A stretch of 32,079 nt of DNA from an uncultured Muribaculaceae bacterium (GTDB taxonomy: Bacteria > Bacteroidota > Bacteroidia > Bacteroidales > Muribaculaceae): positions 1 through 32,079 of the forward strand of contig CALUMZ010000024.1 in NCBI GenBank assembly GCA_944321865.1, read 5' to 3'. How positions within the stretch are numbered: the first letter of the stretch is position 1; the number at the start of each line of letters is the position of its first letter. The notes below the pieces were generated by a model, which was not told the DNA's origin, did no database searches, and saw only the letters and a list, made by a program, of their open reading frames with translations. The position numbers were made by a program, and so were the translations under genes. Positions 17,090 through 27,905 of this stretch are shown here, piece after piece.

Positions 17090-19561
17090 ATGTCACAATA
17101 TGCCGAGGTAATACTTCCGTTGCCATTATATAACACATATACTTATGCCGTGCCTCCAACCATGGAAGGGCTGGTGAAAATAGGATGCAGGGTGCTTGTG
17201 CAATTTGGCCGCAAAAAGTATTATACGGCTTTGGTGCGTATGTTGCATAATGTACCACCCGAGGGGTATGAAGTGAAAGAGCTGATGTCGGTTCTTGACG
17301 ATGAGCCGTTATTGCGTCACCCGCAAATGAAACTGTGGGAATGGATTTCGGAATATTATTTGTGTCCCGTAGGAGATGTATACAAGGCTGCTGTCCCTTC
17401 GGGGCTGAAAATCGAGAGTGAGACATACGTCAGTGTCAACCCCGACTTTGAAGAGGCCGAAGGCTGCAAGTTAAATGAACGAGAACGGGTTATATACGAC
17501 CTTGTGTCGTGCCGCGACCGTGTGCAACTGGGAGAGATAACACGTTCCACAGGTTTCCGCAATGTGGAAGCCGCAGTTAGCAAAATGCTTGAAAAGGAGG
17601 CTGTTTTCGTGGCCGAGAAAGTGGTTGATACTTATCGTCCCAAAACCGAGACTTTTGTCACGTTGCCTGTGGAGCATGGAGATAACGATGCTTTGCATCG
17701 GTTGTTTGACATTGCCGGACGGTCGAAAAAACAAGAGCAATTGTTGCTTGCATTCATTGATTTGTCCCACTGGTTACAGCGGCCTGAGCGCCTTGCCGAA
17801 GTTGGCAAAGCGGCACTGCTTGCACGTGCCGATGTTTCACAAGCCGTGTTTGCAGCTGCGATAAAGAAAGGCTTGTTCAAGGTGTATAAAAAAGAGATTA
17901 ACCGATATGCCTTTTCTTCGGAAACGAAGGCCGAGTTGCCTGAATTGACGGCCGAGCAGGGTAGGGCGTTGCGTGAAACACTCGAACAGTTCAGGACTAA
18001 ATCCACGGTGTTGCTGCATGGCGTGACATCGAGCGGAAAGACCACTGTGTATATGCACCTTATCGACCGAATGCTCGGGATGAAAAAACAGGTGCTTTAC
18101 TTGGTGCCCGAGATTGCCCTCACCACACAGCTCACGCAGCGCATGCACCGGGTGTTTGGTGACCGGATGCTTGTGTACCATTCCAAGTTTTCGGACAACG
18201 AGCGGGTCGATGCTTGGAAGAAGCTGCTGCACAGCAGTGAGCCATGCCTTATTATCGGTGTCCGCTCGTCGGTGTTTCTGCCGTTTTCAAACTTGGGATT
18301 GGTGATTGTCGACGAGGAGCATGACTCGAGCTACAAGCAGCAGGAGCCTGCGCCGCGATACAACGGGCGCAACGTTGCCATGATGCTTGCCATGATGCAT
18401 GGGGCCAAGAGCCTGCTCGGGTCGGCAACGCCATCGGTCGAGACATATTACAAGGCCGTGACGGGCAAATTCGGGCTGGTGGAAATGCCGGTGAGGTATG
18501 AGGGGCTGAAGATGCCCGAGGTTGAGATAATCGACATGAAAGACGCACGTCGCAAGCATGAGGTAAATGGATTTTTCTCAAATGCGTTGCTCACCGTGTG
18601 CCGCGAGTCGCTGAAGGCCGGCGAGCAGGTGATACTGTTCCAGAATCGCCGGGGATATGCGCCCATGGTGACATGCCGGCAGTGTGGATGGGTGCCCAAG
18701 TGCGAGAATTGCGACGTGTCGCTCACTTACCACAAGCATGTGGGTACTCTCAGTTGCCATTATTGCGGCTATTCGATGTCGCTGCCGACGGTGTGTCCTG
18801 CCTGTGGGCAGCCAACCATTGAAATCGTCGGCTTCGGTACTGAGCGAGTGGAGGACAATATAACGGAACTGTTTCCCGACAGTCGCATAGCGCGGATGGA
18901 TCTCGATACCACGCGAAATAAGAACAGTTATGAAAAAATCATAGAAGACTTTTCTGCCCGCAAGTCGGATATATTGGTAGGTACGCAGATGGTTACCAAG
19001 GGGCTTGACTTTGCCGGGGTGAGCACCGTGGGCATATTGAATGCCGACACGATGATTAATTTCCCCGACTTCCTTTCGCACGAACGGGCATTCAACATGA
19101 TGGAGCAGGTGGCAGGCCGTGCCGGACGCAAAGGCAAGCAGGGACGTGTGCTCATACAGACGTACAATCCCGACAACCCGGTGATTCGTTTTGTCGTCGG
19201 GCATGATTACAAGGGCTTTTATGCCGACGAAATAGGTGAGCGCGAACGTTATTGCTATCCACCGTTTTCCAAAATCATCAACATATACCTCAAGCACCGC
19301 GACGATGCTGTGGTGGGGGAGATGGCCGTGCGCATGAGCAACATGATGCGGCAGGTGTTCAAGCACCGTGTGCTCGGACCTGAAGCTCCGGCAGTGCGGC
19401 GCATACAGAACTTGTATATCCGCCAAATCGTGCTGAAAATGGAAAACACGGCCTCGATGAGCAAGGTGAAGCAGATATTGCGATTGATTTATGAAAACAT
19501 GCTCAAGGTCGACAGCCGCATGAAGTCGGTTTTCCTATATTTCGATGTCGACCCGGTGTAG
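17090..19561 (+). CDS. priA: Primosomal protein N' (replication restart helicase PriA)
   Basis: The 823-residue superfamily 2 DNA helicase reloads the replisome at stalled forks. The start is the ATG at 17090 (MSQYAEVILPLPLYNTYTY); a TTG two codons upstream is unlikely. The N-terminal DNA 3'-end-binding domain covers about 1-105. Walker A is GVTSSGKTT (311-319) and the DEEH box is at 408-411. The zinc-binding insert carries all eight cysteines, at 529, 532, 538, 541, 556, 559, 569 and 572. Helicase motifs V and VI follow (ILVGTQMVTKGLDF; EQVAGRAGRKGKQGRV). Length and order match full-length PriA, so helicase and primosome functions should be intact. The gene has its own short-leader promoter. 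Confidence 0.97.
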   Translation: MSQYAEVILPLPLYNTYTYAVPPTMEGLVKIGCRVLVQFGRKKYYTALVRMLHNVPPEGYEVKELMSVLDDEPLLRHPQMKLWEWISEYYLCPVGDVYKAAVPSGLKIESETYVSVNPDFEEAEGCKLNERERVIYDLVSCRDRVQLGEITRSTGFRNVEAAVSKMLEKEAVFVAEKVVDTYRPKTETFVTLPVEHGDNDALHRLFDIAGRSKKQEQLLLAFIDLSHWLQRPERLAEVGKAALLARADVSQAVFAAAIKKGLFKVYKKEINRYAFSSETKAELPELTAEQGRALRETLEQFRTKSTVLLHGVTSSGKTTVYMHLIDRMLGMKKQVLYLVPEIALTTQLTQRMHRVFGDRMLVYHSKFSDNERVDAWKKLLHSSEPCLIIGVRSSVFLPFSNLGLVIVDEEHDSSYKQQEPAPRYNGRNVAMMLAMMHGAKSLLGSATPSVETYYKAVTGKFGLVEMPVRYEGLKMPEVEIIDMKDARRKHEVNGFFSNALLTVCRESLKAGEQVILFQNRRGYAPMVTCRQCGWVPKCENCDVSLTYHKHVGTLSCHYCGYSMSLPTVCPACGQPTIEIVGFGTERVEDNITELFPDSRIARMDLDTTRNKNSYEKIIEDFSARKSDILVGTQMVTKGLDFAGVSTVGILNADTMINFPDFLSHERAFNMMEQVAGRAGRKGKQGRVLIQTYNPDNPVIRFVVGHDYKGFYADEIGERERYCYPPFSKIINIYLKHRDDAVVGEMAVRMSNMMRQVFKHRVLGPEAPAVRRIQNLYIRQIVLKMENTASMSKVKQILRLIYENMLKVDSRMKSVFLYFDVDPV

Positions 19562-19762
19562 CGCCGGTTCACATTTGTCGGCAACATTGTGACAACGTTT
19601 GCTTGGCCGGCAATAAAAATCAGCGACCGCGTGCAAACTTCATAACCGTGTGGCATGGCGCACGTTAATTCATTGTTAATAAGTTTCGGTAAAAAGAATT
19701 TTTCAAACTATGCTTAATTACTAATTTTACCAACGCAAATTCTAAATTCAAGCAAGAAATCT

Positions 19763-22700
19763 ATGCAACCGTTTGTACACCTTCATGTGCACTCGCAATA
19801 TTCAGTGCTCGACGGACAAGCCTCGATAAAAGCTCTCGTTGACAAGGCCATTGCCAACGGGATGAAAGGCATTGCACTCACCGATCACGGAAACATGTTT
19901 GGGATAAAAGAGTTTTTCAATTATTGCAACTCGATAAATTCAGGCACAAACAAGGAAATAAAAGCCTTGAAAAAACAATTGTCTGAGGCCGAGAATGCCG
20001 AAACGCCCGATGGTGCGGGAATCGAGGAACTCAAAGCGCAAATATCCGAGGCACAAGGCAAGCTGTTCAAACCCATTTTTGGCTGCGAAATGTATGTGGC
20101 CGAAAAAACATTGTATGACCGCACGTCGAAGCACGACACCGGTCGCCATCTCATAGTGCTTGCAAAGAACTTGAAAGGGTATCACAACCTTGTGAAATTA
20201 GTGTCGAAGGCTTGGACCGACGGCTTCTATTCACACCCGCGTACCGACAAGGAAAATCTTGAAAAGTACCATGAGGGGCTCATGGTGTGCTCGGCCTGCC
20301 TTGGTGGAGAAATTCCCAAACTCATACTCAACGGGCAAATCGATGAAGCCCGGGAAACGGCCAAATGGTTTAAGAGCATATTCGGTGACGACTATTACCT
20401 TGAACTGCAACGCCACAAGGCTACAGTAGCGCGCGCCAACCATGACACATTCAGGTTGCAAGAGGAAGTAAACGGCGTGCTAAAGCAGTTTTCCGAAGAA
20501 CTCGGGATAAAGCTCATTTGTTCCAATGACGTCCATTTCGTAAATGAAAATGATGCCGAAGCCCACGACCGCTTGATATGCGTTTCTACGGGCAAGGCTC
20601 TTAACGACCCCAAGCGCATGCTTTATTCAAAACAGGAATGGATGAAGACGCAGGAAGAAATGAACGAAATATTCAGTGATGTTCCAGAAGCATTGAGCAA
20701 CACGCTTGAACTTCTTGACAAGACCGAGTTCTACTCAATCGATCATGATCCCATCTTGCCCAACTTCCCCTTGCCCGACGGGTTCACCGACAACAACGAC
20801 TATCTGCGCCACCTTGTGTATGAAGGTGCCGGGAGGCTGTGGGGAAAGGACCTTGACGACGAGCACCGCGAGCGCATCGACTTCGAGCTTGAAACCATAA
20901 AGAACATGGGATTCCCGGGCTACTTCCTTATCGTGCAGGATTTCATAAAAGCTGCACGTGATATGGGCGTGTCGGTAGGACCCGGTCGTGGCTCGGCTGC
21001 CGGTTCGGCCGTGGCTTACTGCCTTGGAATAACGCAAATCGACCCTATAAAGTATGATTTGCTGTTTGAACGTTTTCTTAATCCCGACCGTATTTCTCTG
21101 CCCGATATTGATATTGACTTTGACGATGACGGCCGTGCAAAGGTACTTAAATATGTTACCGAAAAATATGGGGCCGAGAAAGTCGCACACATAATTACTT
21201 ACGGCACCATGGCCGCCAAAATGGCCATAAAGGATGTGGCACGGGTTGAAGAATTGCCGCTGCCCGAAAGTGACCGGCTTGCCAAGTTTATACCGAGCAA
21301 GCCCAACGACATGCCCGAGGACGACAAAGGGAAAAAGTACAAAGTGACAATCAAGAATTGCCTGAAGTGCTTCCCCGAGTTCCAAGCCGAGCTTAACAGT
21401 CCCAATGCCACCATCGTGGAAACCATAAAATACGCCGAAGCTCTCGAAGGCAACGTGCGCAACACCGGCGTGCACGCCTGCGGCGTAATCATCGGGCGCG
21501 ACGACATTACCGACTGGGTGCCAGTGAGCACCGCCCCCGACAAGGACGGCAACAAGATGCTCGTCACCCAATATGAAGGGAGCGTGATAGAGTCCACCGG
21601 ACTGATAAAGATGGACTTCCTTGGGCTGAAAACGTTGTCGATAATTAAAGAAGCCGTGGCCAACATAAAGGAAACCCGCGGTATCGACATCGATGTGGAC
21701 AATATCGACATCAACGACCCCAAGACCTACAAACTCTACTGCGAAGGCCGCACGACGGGAACATTCCAGTTTGAATCGGCAGGAATGCAAAAGTACCTGA
21801 TTGAATTGCAGCCGAGCACATTCGAGGACTTGATTGCGATGAATGCCCTCTACCGCCCGGGCCCGATGGAATACATACCCGACTTCATCAAGCGCAAGAA
21901 GGGTGAAATGCCCATCGTCTATGACATCCCTGTCATGGAAAAATACTTGAAGGACACTTACGGCATCACCGTCTACCAAGAGCAGGTGATGTTGCTGTCG
22001 CGCCTGCTTGCCGGGTTCACCCGCGGCGAGTCGGACGTGCTGCGCAAGGCTATGGGTAAGAAACAGTTAGACAAGTTGGCTTCGCTCAAGCCCAAGTTCC
22101 TTGACGGCGGCGCCGAACGCGGATATGACAAGGAGGTGCTTGAAAAAATCTGGAAGGACTGGGAGAAATTTGCCTCTTACGCATTCAATAAGAGCCACGC
22201 CACATGTTACAGTTGGGTGGCATTCCAGACTGCCTACCTCAAAGCCAACTACCCGTCGGAGTACATGGCTGCCGTCTTGAGTCGCAACTTGAACGATATT
22301 GACAAGCTCACCAAGTTCATGGACGAGTGCAAGTCGATGCGCATCGAAGTCAAGGGTCCTGACATTAACGAAAGTTACATTTCGTTCAGCGCCAACAAGA
22401 AAGGAGACATCCGCTTTGGCCTTGCAGGTATAAAAAGCGTTGGAATAAATGCCGTGAATGCCATCATCGATGAACGAAAGGCTAACGGCCCTTACCAATC
22501 TATATTCGACTTCGTGGAGCGTGTCAACCTGTCGAGCTGTAACCGCAAGACGCTCGAAGCACTGGCTTTGTCGGGAGCATTCGATTGTTTCGGGGAGATT
22601 GCGCGCGAAGATTTCTTCGAGAAAAACGCCAAGGAAGAGACATTCTCGGAAGTGTTGATGCGTTACGGGCAAAAATTCCAAGCCGACAAGCAATCGCAAG

Positions 22701-23413
22701 CATCATCACTTTTTGGTGATGATGAGATTGTGGAAACCATGCGTCCCAACATTCCCAAAGGGAAAGAATGGCCAAACATCATCAAACTCGAAAAAGAGCG
22801 AGAACTCGTCGGCATGTACTTGTCGGCCCACCCGCTCGACCCGTTCTACGTGGAAATAGAATACGGTTGCAATACCCGCATCAAGGATTTGAAAGACAAG
22901 TCCGACATGCTCGACAAGGAGCTTTCGTTTGGCGGAATCGTTGTCGGCTATGATGTGAAACCGTCGAAACGGGGTACGAACTATGGTATCCTTAAAATTG
23001 AAGATTATTCTGGCACTGCCGAATTTTTCCTGTTCGGGAACAATTTCATCAATTTCGGCAAATATGGTGTGGTGGGTACGCCCATCATCGTCCGTGGCGC
23101 TTACCAGAAAAGCAAATACAACGGTCGGGTGGACTTCAACATCACATCAATCGACCTGCTTGAAAACGTAAAAGGCAGGTTATTGAAAAGTATTACGGTG
23201 AAACTGCCAGAGAAGTTAATCAACAATTCGTTGGTAGAAATGATGAAATCATTCCTCACGCAGTCGACCGAAAATCGCAGCGACTTGTATTTCGACATTT
23301 TCGATGAAAAGAATCGCCGCAACGTGCAACTTATTTCACGTTTCAAGATACCCATAACCCGGAAGTTAATCGACCGGCTTAATTCCGAAGATATACAATT
23401 TTCTATTAATTAA
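19763..23413 (+). CDS. dnaE: DNA polymerase III subunit alpha
   Basis: The 1216-residue replicative polymerase is of the DnaE1 type. The N-terminal PHP domain starts HLHVHSQYSVLDGQAS (metal-binding His8 and His10). The palm contains GPGRGSAAGSAVAY (about 406-419) and the catalytic PDIDIDFDDDGR (447-458). The fingers carry the NALYRPGPMEYIPDFI region. A tandem HhH segment follows (FGLAGIKSVGINAVNAI), and near the C-terminus is an OB fold (LSFGGIVVGYDVKPSKRGTN). No intein or proofreading exonuclease insertion is present. trxA starts 34 bases after the stop. The 201-base gap after priA contains only a weak TAATTTTA (19722-19729) as a candidate -7 element. Confidence 0.97.
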   Translation: MQPFVHLHVHSQYSVLDGQASIKALVDKAIANGMKGIALTDHGNMFGIKEFFNYCNSINSGTNKEIKALKKQLSEAENAETPDGAGIEELKAQISEAQGKLFKPIFGCEMYVAEKTLYDRTSKHDTGRHLIVLAKNLKGYHNLVKLVSKAWTDGFYSHPRTDKENLEKYHEGLMVCSACLGGEIPKLILNGQIDEARETAKWFKSIFGDDYYLELQRHKATVARANHDTFRLQEEVNGVLKQFSEELGIKLICSNDVHFVNENDAEAHDRLICVSTGKALNDPKRMLYSKQEWMKTQEEMNEIFSDVPEALSNTLELLDKTEFYSIDHDPILPNFPLPDGFTDNNDYLRHLVYEGAGRLWGKDLDDEHRERIDFELETIKNMGFPGYFLIVQDFIKAARDMGVSVGPGRGSAAGSAVAYCLGITQIDPIKYDLLFERFLNPDRISLPDIDIDFDDDGRAKVLKYVTEKYGAEKVAHIITYGTMAAKMAIKDVARVEELPLPESDRLAKFIPSKPNDMPEDDKGKKYKVTIKNCLKCFPEFQAELNSPNATIVETIKYAEALEGNVRNTGVHACGVIIGRDDITDWVPVSTAPDKDGNKMLVTQYEGSVIESTGLIKMDFLGLKTLSIIKEAVANIKETRGIDIDVDNIDINDPKTYKLYCEGRTTGTFQFESAGMQKYLIELQPSTFEDLIAMNALYRPGPMEYIPDFIKRKKGEMPIVYDIPVMEKYLKDTYGITVYQEQVMLLSRLLAGFTRGESDVLRKAMGKKQLDKLASLKPKFLDGGAERGYDKEVLEKIWKDWEKFASYAFNKSHATCYSWVAFQTAYLKANYPSEYMAAVLSRNLNDIDKLTKFMDECKSMRIEVKGPDINESYISFSANKKGDIRFGLAGIKSVGINAVNAIIDERKANGPYQSIFDFVERVNLSSCNRKTLEALALSGAFDCFGEIAREDFFEKNAKEETFSEVLMRYGQKFQADKQSQASSLFGDDEIVETMRPNIPKGKEWPNIIKLEKERELVGMYLSAHPLDPFYVEIEYGCNTRIKDLKDKSDMLDKELSFGGIVVGYDVKPSKRGTNYGILKIEDYSGTAEFFLFGNNFINFGKYGVVGTPIIVRGAYQKSKYNGRVDFNITSIDLLENVKGRLLKSITVKLPEKLINNSLVEMMKSFLTQSTENRSDLYFDIFDEKNRRNVQLISRFKIPITRKLIDRLNSEDIQFSIN

Positions 23414-23447
23414 TAATTATCAGTACAAATCTTTAAAAAGAAGAACT

Positions 23448-23765
23448 ATGGCTTTTGTTTTCACCGACGACAACGCTGCCCAAGAAATACAATCGGGCAA
23501 GCCTGTTGTAATTGATTTTTGGGCTACTTGGTGCATGCCCTGCAAGCGCATTGCTCCCATCATCGACGAATTAGCCGCCGAATATGAAGGCAAAGTGCTT
23601 ATCGGGAAGTATAATGTGGAAGATGGCAACGACCTTACATCGGAATATGGGATACGCAACATTCCCACTCTGCTGTTCTTCAAAGATGGCAAGCAGGTAG
23701 GCGAACGCATGGTGGGCGCACAGCCTAAAGCCGAAATTGAAGCCCGCATCAAGGAATTGCTCTGA
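23448..23765 (+). CDS. trxA: Thioredoxin with a WCMPC active site
   Basis: The 105-residue protein is a cytoplasmic dithiol reductant covering one complete thioredoxin fold. The active site reads FWATWCMPCKR (Cys29 and Cys32), with Met in place of the usual Gly of WCGPC. The buried Asp (IDFW) and the cis-Pro segment RNIPTLLFF are conserved. The lack of a signal peptide indicates the cytosol. It lies 34 bases after dnaE on the same strand, in an arrangement I recall from other Bacteroidales, and ends before a hairpin shared with a convergent gene. The Met may shift the redox potential; this is inference. Confidence 0.95.
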   Translation: MAFVFTDDNAAQEIQSGKPVVIDFWATWCMPCKRIAPIIDELAAEYEGKVLIGKYNVEDGNDLTSEYGIRNIPTLLFFKDGKQVGERMVGAQPKAEIEARIKELL

Positions 23766-23794
23766 CACTACGCATTACAGTCAAAGGCAGAAAA

Positions 23795-23839
23795 CATTGC
23801 CGGGGCGCAACTCACATTAATTGTTGCGTCCCGGCAATG
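23795..23839. terminator. Bidirectional terminator hairpin between trxA and the YcxB-like gene
   Basis: A 17-bp stem, CATTGCCGGGGCGCAAC (23795-23811) with GTTGCGTCCCGGCAATG (23823-23839), contains one G-T pair and an 11-base loop. It overlaps the last codons of the convergent minus-strand gene. TTTT follows on the minus strand; the plus side has only TTT. Confidence 0.75.
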
Positions 23840-24335
23840 CGTTTGCAGCATCGACCATGCCGATAAAAGCACGTAATTGTTTCTCGTTGGCAAATGTGTC
23901 GAGAGGAATGGCAATGAACCGGTAGCGCACGGCTCGCAACACCAGCACCATGCAACCGGCATCGGTGCGCCTGCGCTCCACCTCGTTCCATGCAAAGTCG
24001 ATTACAGGATTCTTCAGCCCGTATTCGTCATCGATAATCAGCCGTATGCCGTCGCTGGCATTGGCTATGAGCCTTTTATGCAGCACATTGTAACGGTTAA
24101 CCGCATCAAATCCGTAATTTATGTATACGAAGAACAAGGCCATCGGTGCCATTATGAATACCATCATCAATGCCACAAGCAAAAAACGAATGTCGGCAAA
24201 CGATACCCCGGCGCATAATGTCACCGGACAAGCATATGCCCACCACATCTTACGCAAATGCCAAGACATAAGCATACGTGCAAATTGCCCACCGGTAATG
24301 CTGAATGGACCGGTTTCAATGCAAAGTGTTTCCAT
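23817..24335 (-). CDS. YcxB-like membrane protein
   Basis: A 172-residue inner-membrane protein if started at the ATG at 24333-24335 (METLCIETGPFSITG). A start at 24369-24371 would add 12 residues. A cytoplasmic strand region and SWHLRKMWW precede two hydrophobic helices (about 30-46 and 52-75). The C-terminal soluble part, VIDFAWNEVERRR...MVLVLRAVRYRFIAIPLDTF, matches the pattern of YcxB-like domains (a Trp-containing strand, then 'the IP-x-x-x-F' strand). The function of the family is unknown. The start lies inside the upstream hydrolase gene (20-base overlap), so the two are coupled. Confidence 0.7.
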   Translation of the reverse strand: METLCIETGPFSITGGQFARMLMSWHLRKMWWAYACPVTLCAGVSFADIRFLLVALMMVFIMAPMALFFVYINYGFDAVNRYNVLHKRLIANASDGIRLIIDDEYGLKNPVIDFAWNEVERRRTDAGCMVLVLRAVRYRFIAIPLDTFANEKQLRAFIGMVDAANALPGRNN

Positions 24336-25437
24336 CGTGTAGCAGTTTGCGTTTTCGGGCAATTGCTTCATATCCCTTGCGGTATGCTTCCCTGTTTAGT
24401 GGGGCAAGTATCTGGCAATATCCTGTTCCCGACCGGTTATACAACTTGGCGAGGTTGGCGCGTTTCTCTTTCAAGAACACATTTCGCTTGCGATCCAAGG
24501 CGGCATCGCACAAAGGCGCATGCCCGCGAGCACCCGTTCCACGCAGTTCGGCGGGCACTTCGTTTTCATCAATCCACACGGCCCGTATCTCGGCGCATGG
24601 CGGATACCCAAGCCCGACCCACATAGTTGTCAACAAAGGGCTTTCACCATTCACCACCCCCTCGATAACCACTGTGGCAGTTGAGGTGTATCGCGGAATA
24701 AATTCCTGATTTGTAACGACCGTTTCTTCGCTAAAGGAGATGTCCTTGCCCCGCCGACTGCTATAAAACCGTTTCGACAGTACTTCGGTGAGCAACTCTG
24801 CCGAGATGTCTCCGGCTGCGGCGTGAGAGCTGAGTTGGCAAATGGCATTCTTCTCTCTCTCGTAGCCCATGCCTTCTCCTTCGCGTCCGCTGTGCGCATA
24901 GTTGGTCCGCACCATCACACCGTCGGCATCATCGTCAAGGTCAAACTTGGTATATCCATAATTGCCGGTCTCGAAGTATGCCCCGTTCCCACAAGCGTCT
25001 ATGACACCGAAATTAGCTTCAACCCCGAGCGGCTTGGGCAACCGTTGCAGCAAATCCTCGAAATCATCGACAGTAGTGCAATGTTTCAGTGCTTCCGACA
25101 TTAACAGACCCTCGCGGTCCATCACCGAAACCGTGTCGTCCTTTAAGTTGTACACGGCAGTATTCATCACGGCAAATCCCCGCGAATTGTATCCGACCCA
25201 AGCCTCGCGGCAACAGGAGTCACCGGCATTGAAAAGTGCAACGTATTCAAATGTCGAGTCGGTGGCGGCGATGCGTTCCACCTTGTTGTCGCTGCGGCTT
25301 GTGTCGCGGTGCTTCCACAGCAGCGGTCTGCCGTTTGCCGTCACCCTCCCCGAAATAACGGCCGATGTACACGCGTCTGCGCTCCCCGACAAAATGATAT
25401 ATGCAATGATTATGGTAATAAATCTATATACAGCCAT
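24316..25437 (-). CDS. Exported Ntn hydrolase of the C45/acyl-transferase type
   Basis: The 373-residue protein resembles the carcinine hydrolase/isopenicillin-N N-acyltransferase group. A signal peptide, MAVYRFITIIIAYIILSGSA, ends exactly before Cys23 (DA-CTSAVISG). Removal of the signal would expose Cys23 as the N-terminal nucleophile, so export and activation are probably one event. NGRPLLWKHRDTS, a substrate-pocket segment of the family, follows at about 35-47; VGYNSRGFAVMNTA and GNGAYFETGNY are further core strands. It likely cleaves an amide bond in the periplasm, such as an N-acyl amino acid or a beta-lactam-like or bile-acid-type amide; the substrate is not evident. It has a strong promoter and is followed by an overlapping YcxB-like gene. 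Confidence 0.85.
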   Translation of the reverse strand: MAVYRFITIIIAYIILSGSADACTSAVISGRVTANGRPLLWKHRDTSRSDNKVERIAATDSTFEYVALFNAGDSCCREAWVGYNSRGFAVMNTAVYNLKDDTVSVMDREGLLMSEALKHCTTVDDFEDLLQRLPKPLGVEANFGVIDACGNGAYFETGNYGYTKFDLDDDADGVMVRTNYAHSGREGEGMGYEREKNAICQLSSHAAAGDISAELLTEVLSKRFYSSRRGKDISFSEETVVTNQEFIPRYTSTATVVIEGVVNGESPLLTTMWVGLGYPPCAEIRAVWIDENEVPAELRGTGARGHAPLCDAALDRKRNVFLKEKRANLAKLYNRSGTGYCQILAPLNREAYRKGYEAIARKRKLLHDGNTLH

Positions 25438-25520
25438 ACATTAATTTCTATCTAAAAGCTAAAGCAAACCGAGTGCATAATCGCCAAGGATTATGCCAAG
25501 GTGCAACTTATCTTATTATG

Positions 25521-25552
25521 CAAAGGTAGCACAATCCCGACTCAAACACAAA
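25521..25552 (-). promoter_or_regulatory. Promoter of the Ntn hydrolase gene
   Basis: TTTG (rc of 25549-25552), 20 bases, then TACCTTTG (rc of 25521-25528): an exact consensus match. The predicted leader is about 75-80 bases. Confidence 0.82.
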
Positions 25553-25648
25553 TTGCGCTACCGCCCCCATTCATTCATAAAACAACAAAAGATTGCTCCC
25601 CCTGTTAGTTTGGTTGACGAAAAAATTGTTTTAGTGTATTAATGATGT

Positions 25649-25704
25649 AACCCCTAAAACAGTGGGGAGGTGAGTGGTTTCATCTTCCGGCTGTTTTAGG
25701 GGTT
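25649..25704 (+). repeat. 56-base two-part hairpin downstream of gyrB
   Basis: The outer arms AACCCCTAAAACAG (25649-25662) and CTGTTTTAGGGGTT (25691-25704) pair perfectly over 14 bp. After a 2x2 internal loop, GGGAGGTGA (25665-25673) pairs with TCATCTTCC (25680-25688) over a 6-base loop. The two wobble pairs are G-U only in plus-strand RNA; on the minus strand they would be A-C mismatches. The element lies in the gap between the Ntn hydrolase promoter and the 3' end of gyrB. It could be a REP-type element or a structured transcript. Confidence 0.8.
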
Positions 25705-25713
25705 GCTGTGTGT

Positions 25714-25731
25714 CTCCCCCTCTTGGGGGAG
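25714..25731. repeat. C5/G5 hairpin at the 3' end of gyrB
   Basis: CTCCCCC-TCTT-GGGGGAG is a 7-bp stem with a 4-base loop, 9 bases beyond the gyrB stop. The T-run of an intrinsic terminator is missing, but its position fits transcript-end formation or 3'-end protection. Confidence 0.7.
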
Positions 25732-25739
25732 TGTGGGGG

Positions 25740-27704
<1,965 letters not shown>

Positions 27705-27807
27705 TTATTTTCCCTTTGTATCTTTTTTGCCAGCTATCATTCCTGTTGCGTGTAATAGTTGGAAATCAAGCGTAAAGCTATGCTATTTCAATGTTTCTTT
27801 GAACAAG

Positions 27808-27839
27808 CAAAGATACAAAAAATCAGCGAAACAGGCAAG
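27808..27839 (-). promoter_or_regulatory. gyrB: Promoter of gyrB
   Basis: CTTG (rc of 27836-27839), 20 bases, then TATCTTTG (rc of 27808-27815). The -7 box is an exact match and the -33 keeps TTG. Confidence 0.72.
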
Positions 27840-27844
27840 TGCAG

Positions 27845-27879
27845 TGAGGCCGGAGGCTGCGTTGCGGCTCTAAAAAATT
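27845..27879. repeat. 35-base direct repeat, copy A
   Basis: It begins TGAGGCCGGAGGCTGCG and ends TCTAAAAAATT. It matches copy B (28696-28730) at 33 of 35 positions in the same orientation. It lies just downstream of the hepT stop. On the minus strand an AAAAAATT-AC-AATTTTTT hairpin precedes it and partly overlaps it. Confidence 0.85.
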
Positions 27880-27905
27880 GTAATTTTTTGCCCGGCTTTA
27901 GTGTA

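Noticed and set aside
20735..21979. Minus-strand open frame of 414 codons opposite dnaE
   Set aside because: Shadow of dnaE; unnatural composition and no motifs.
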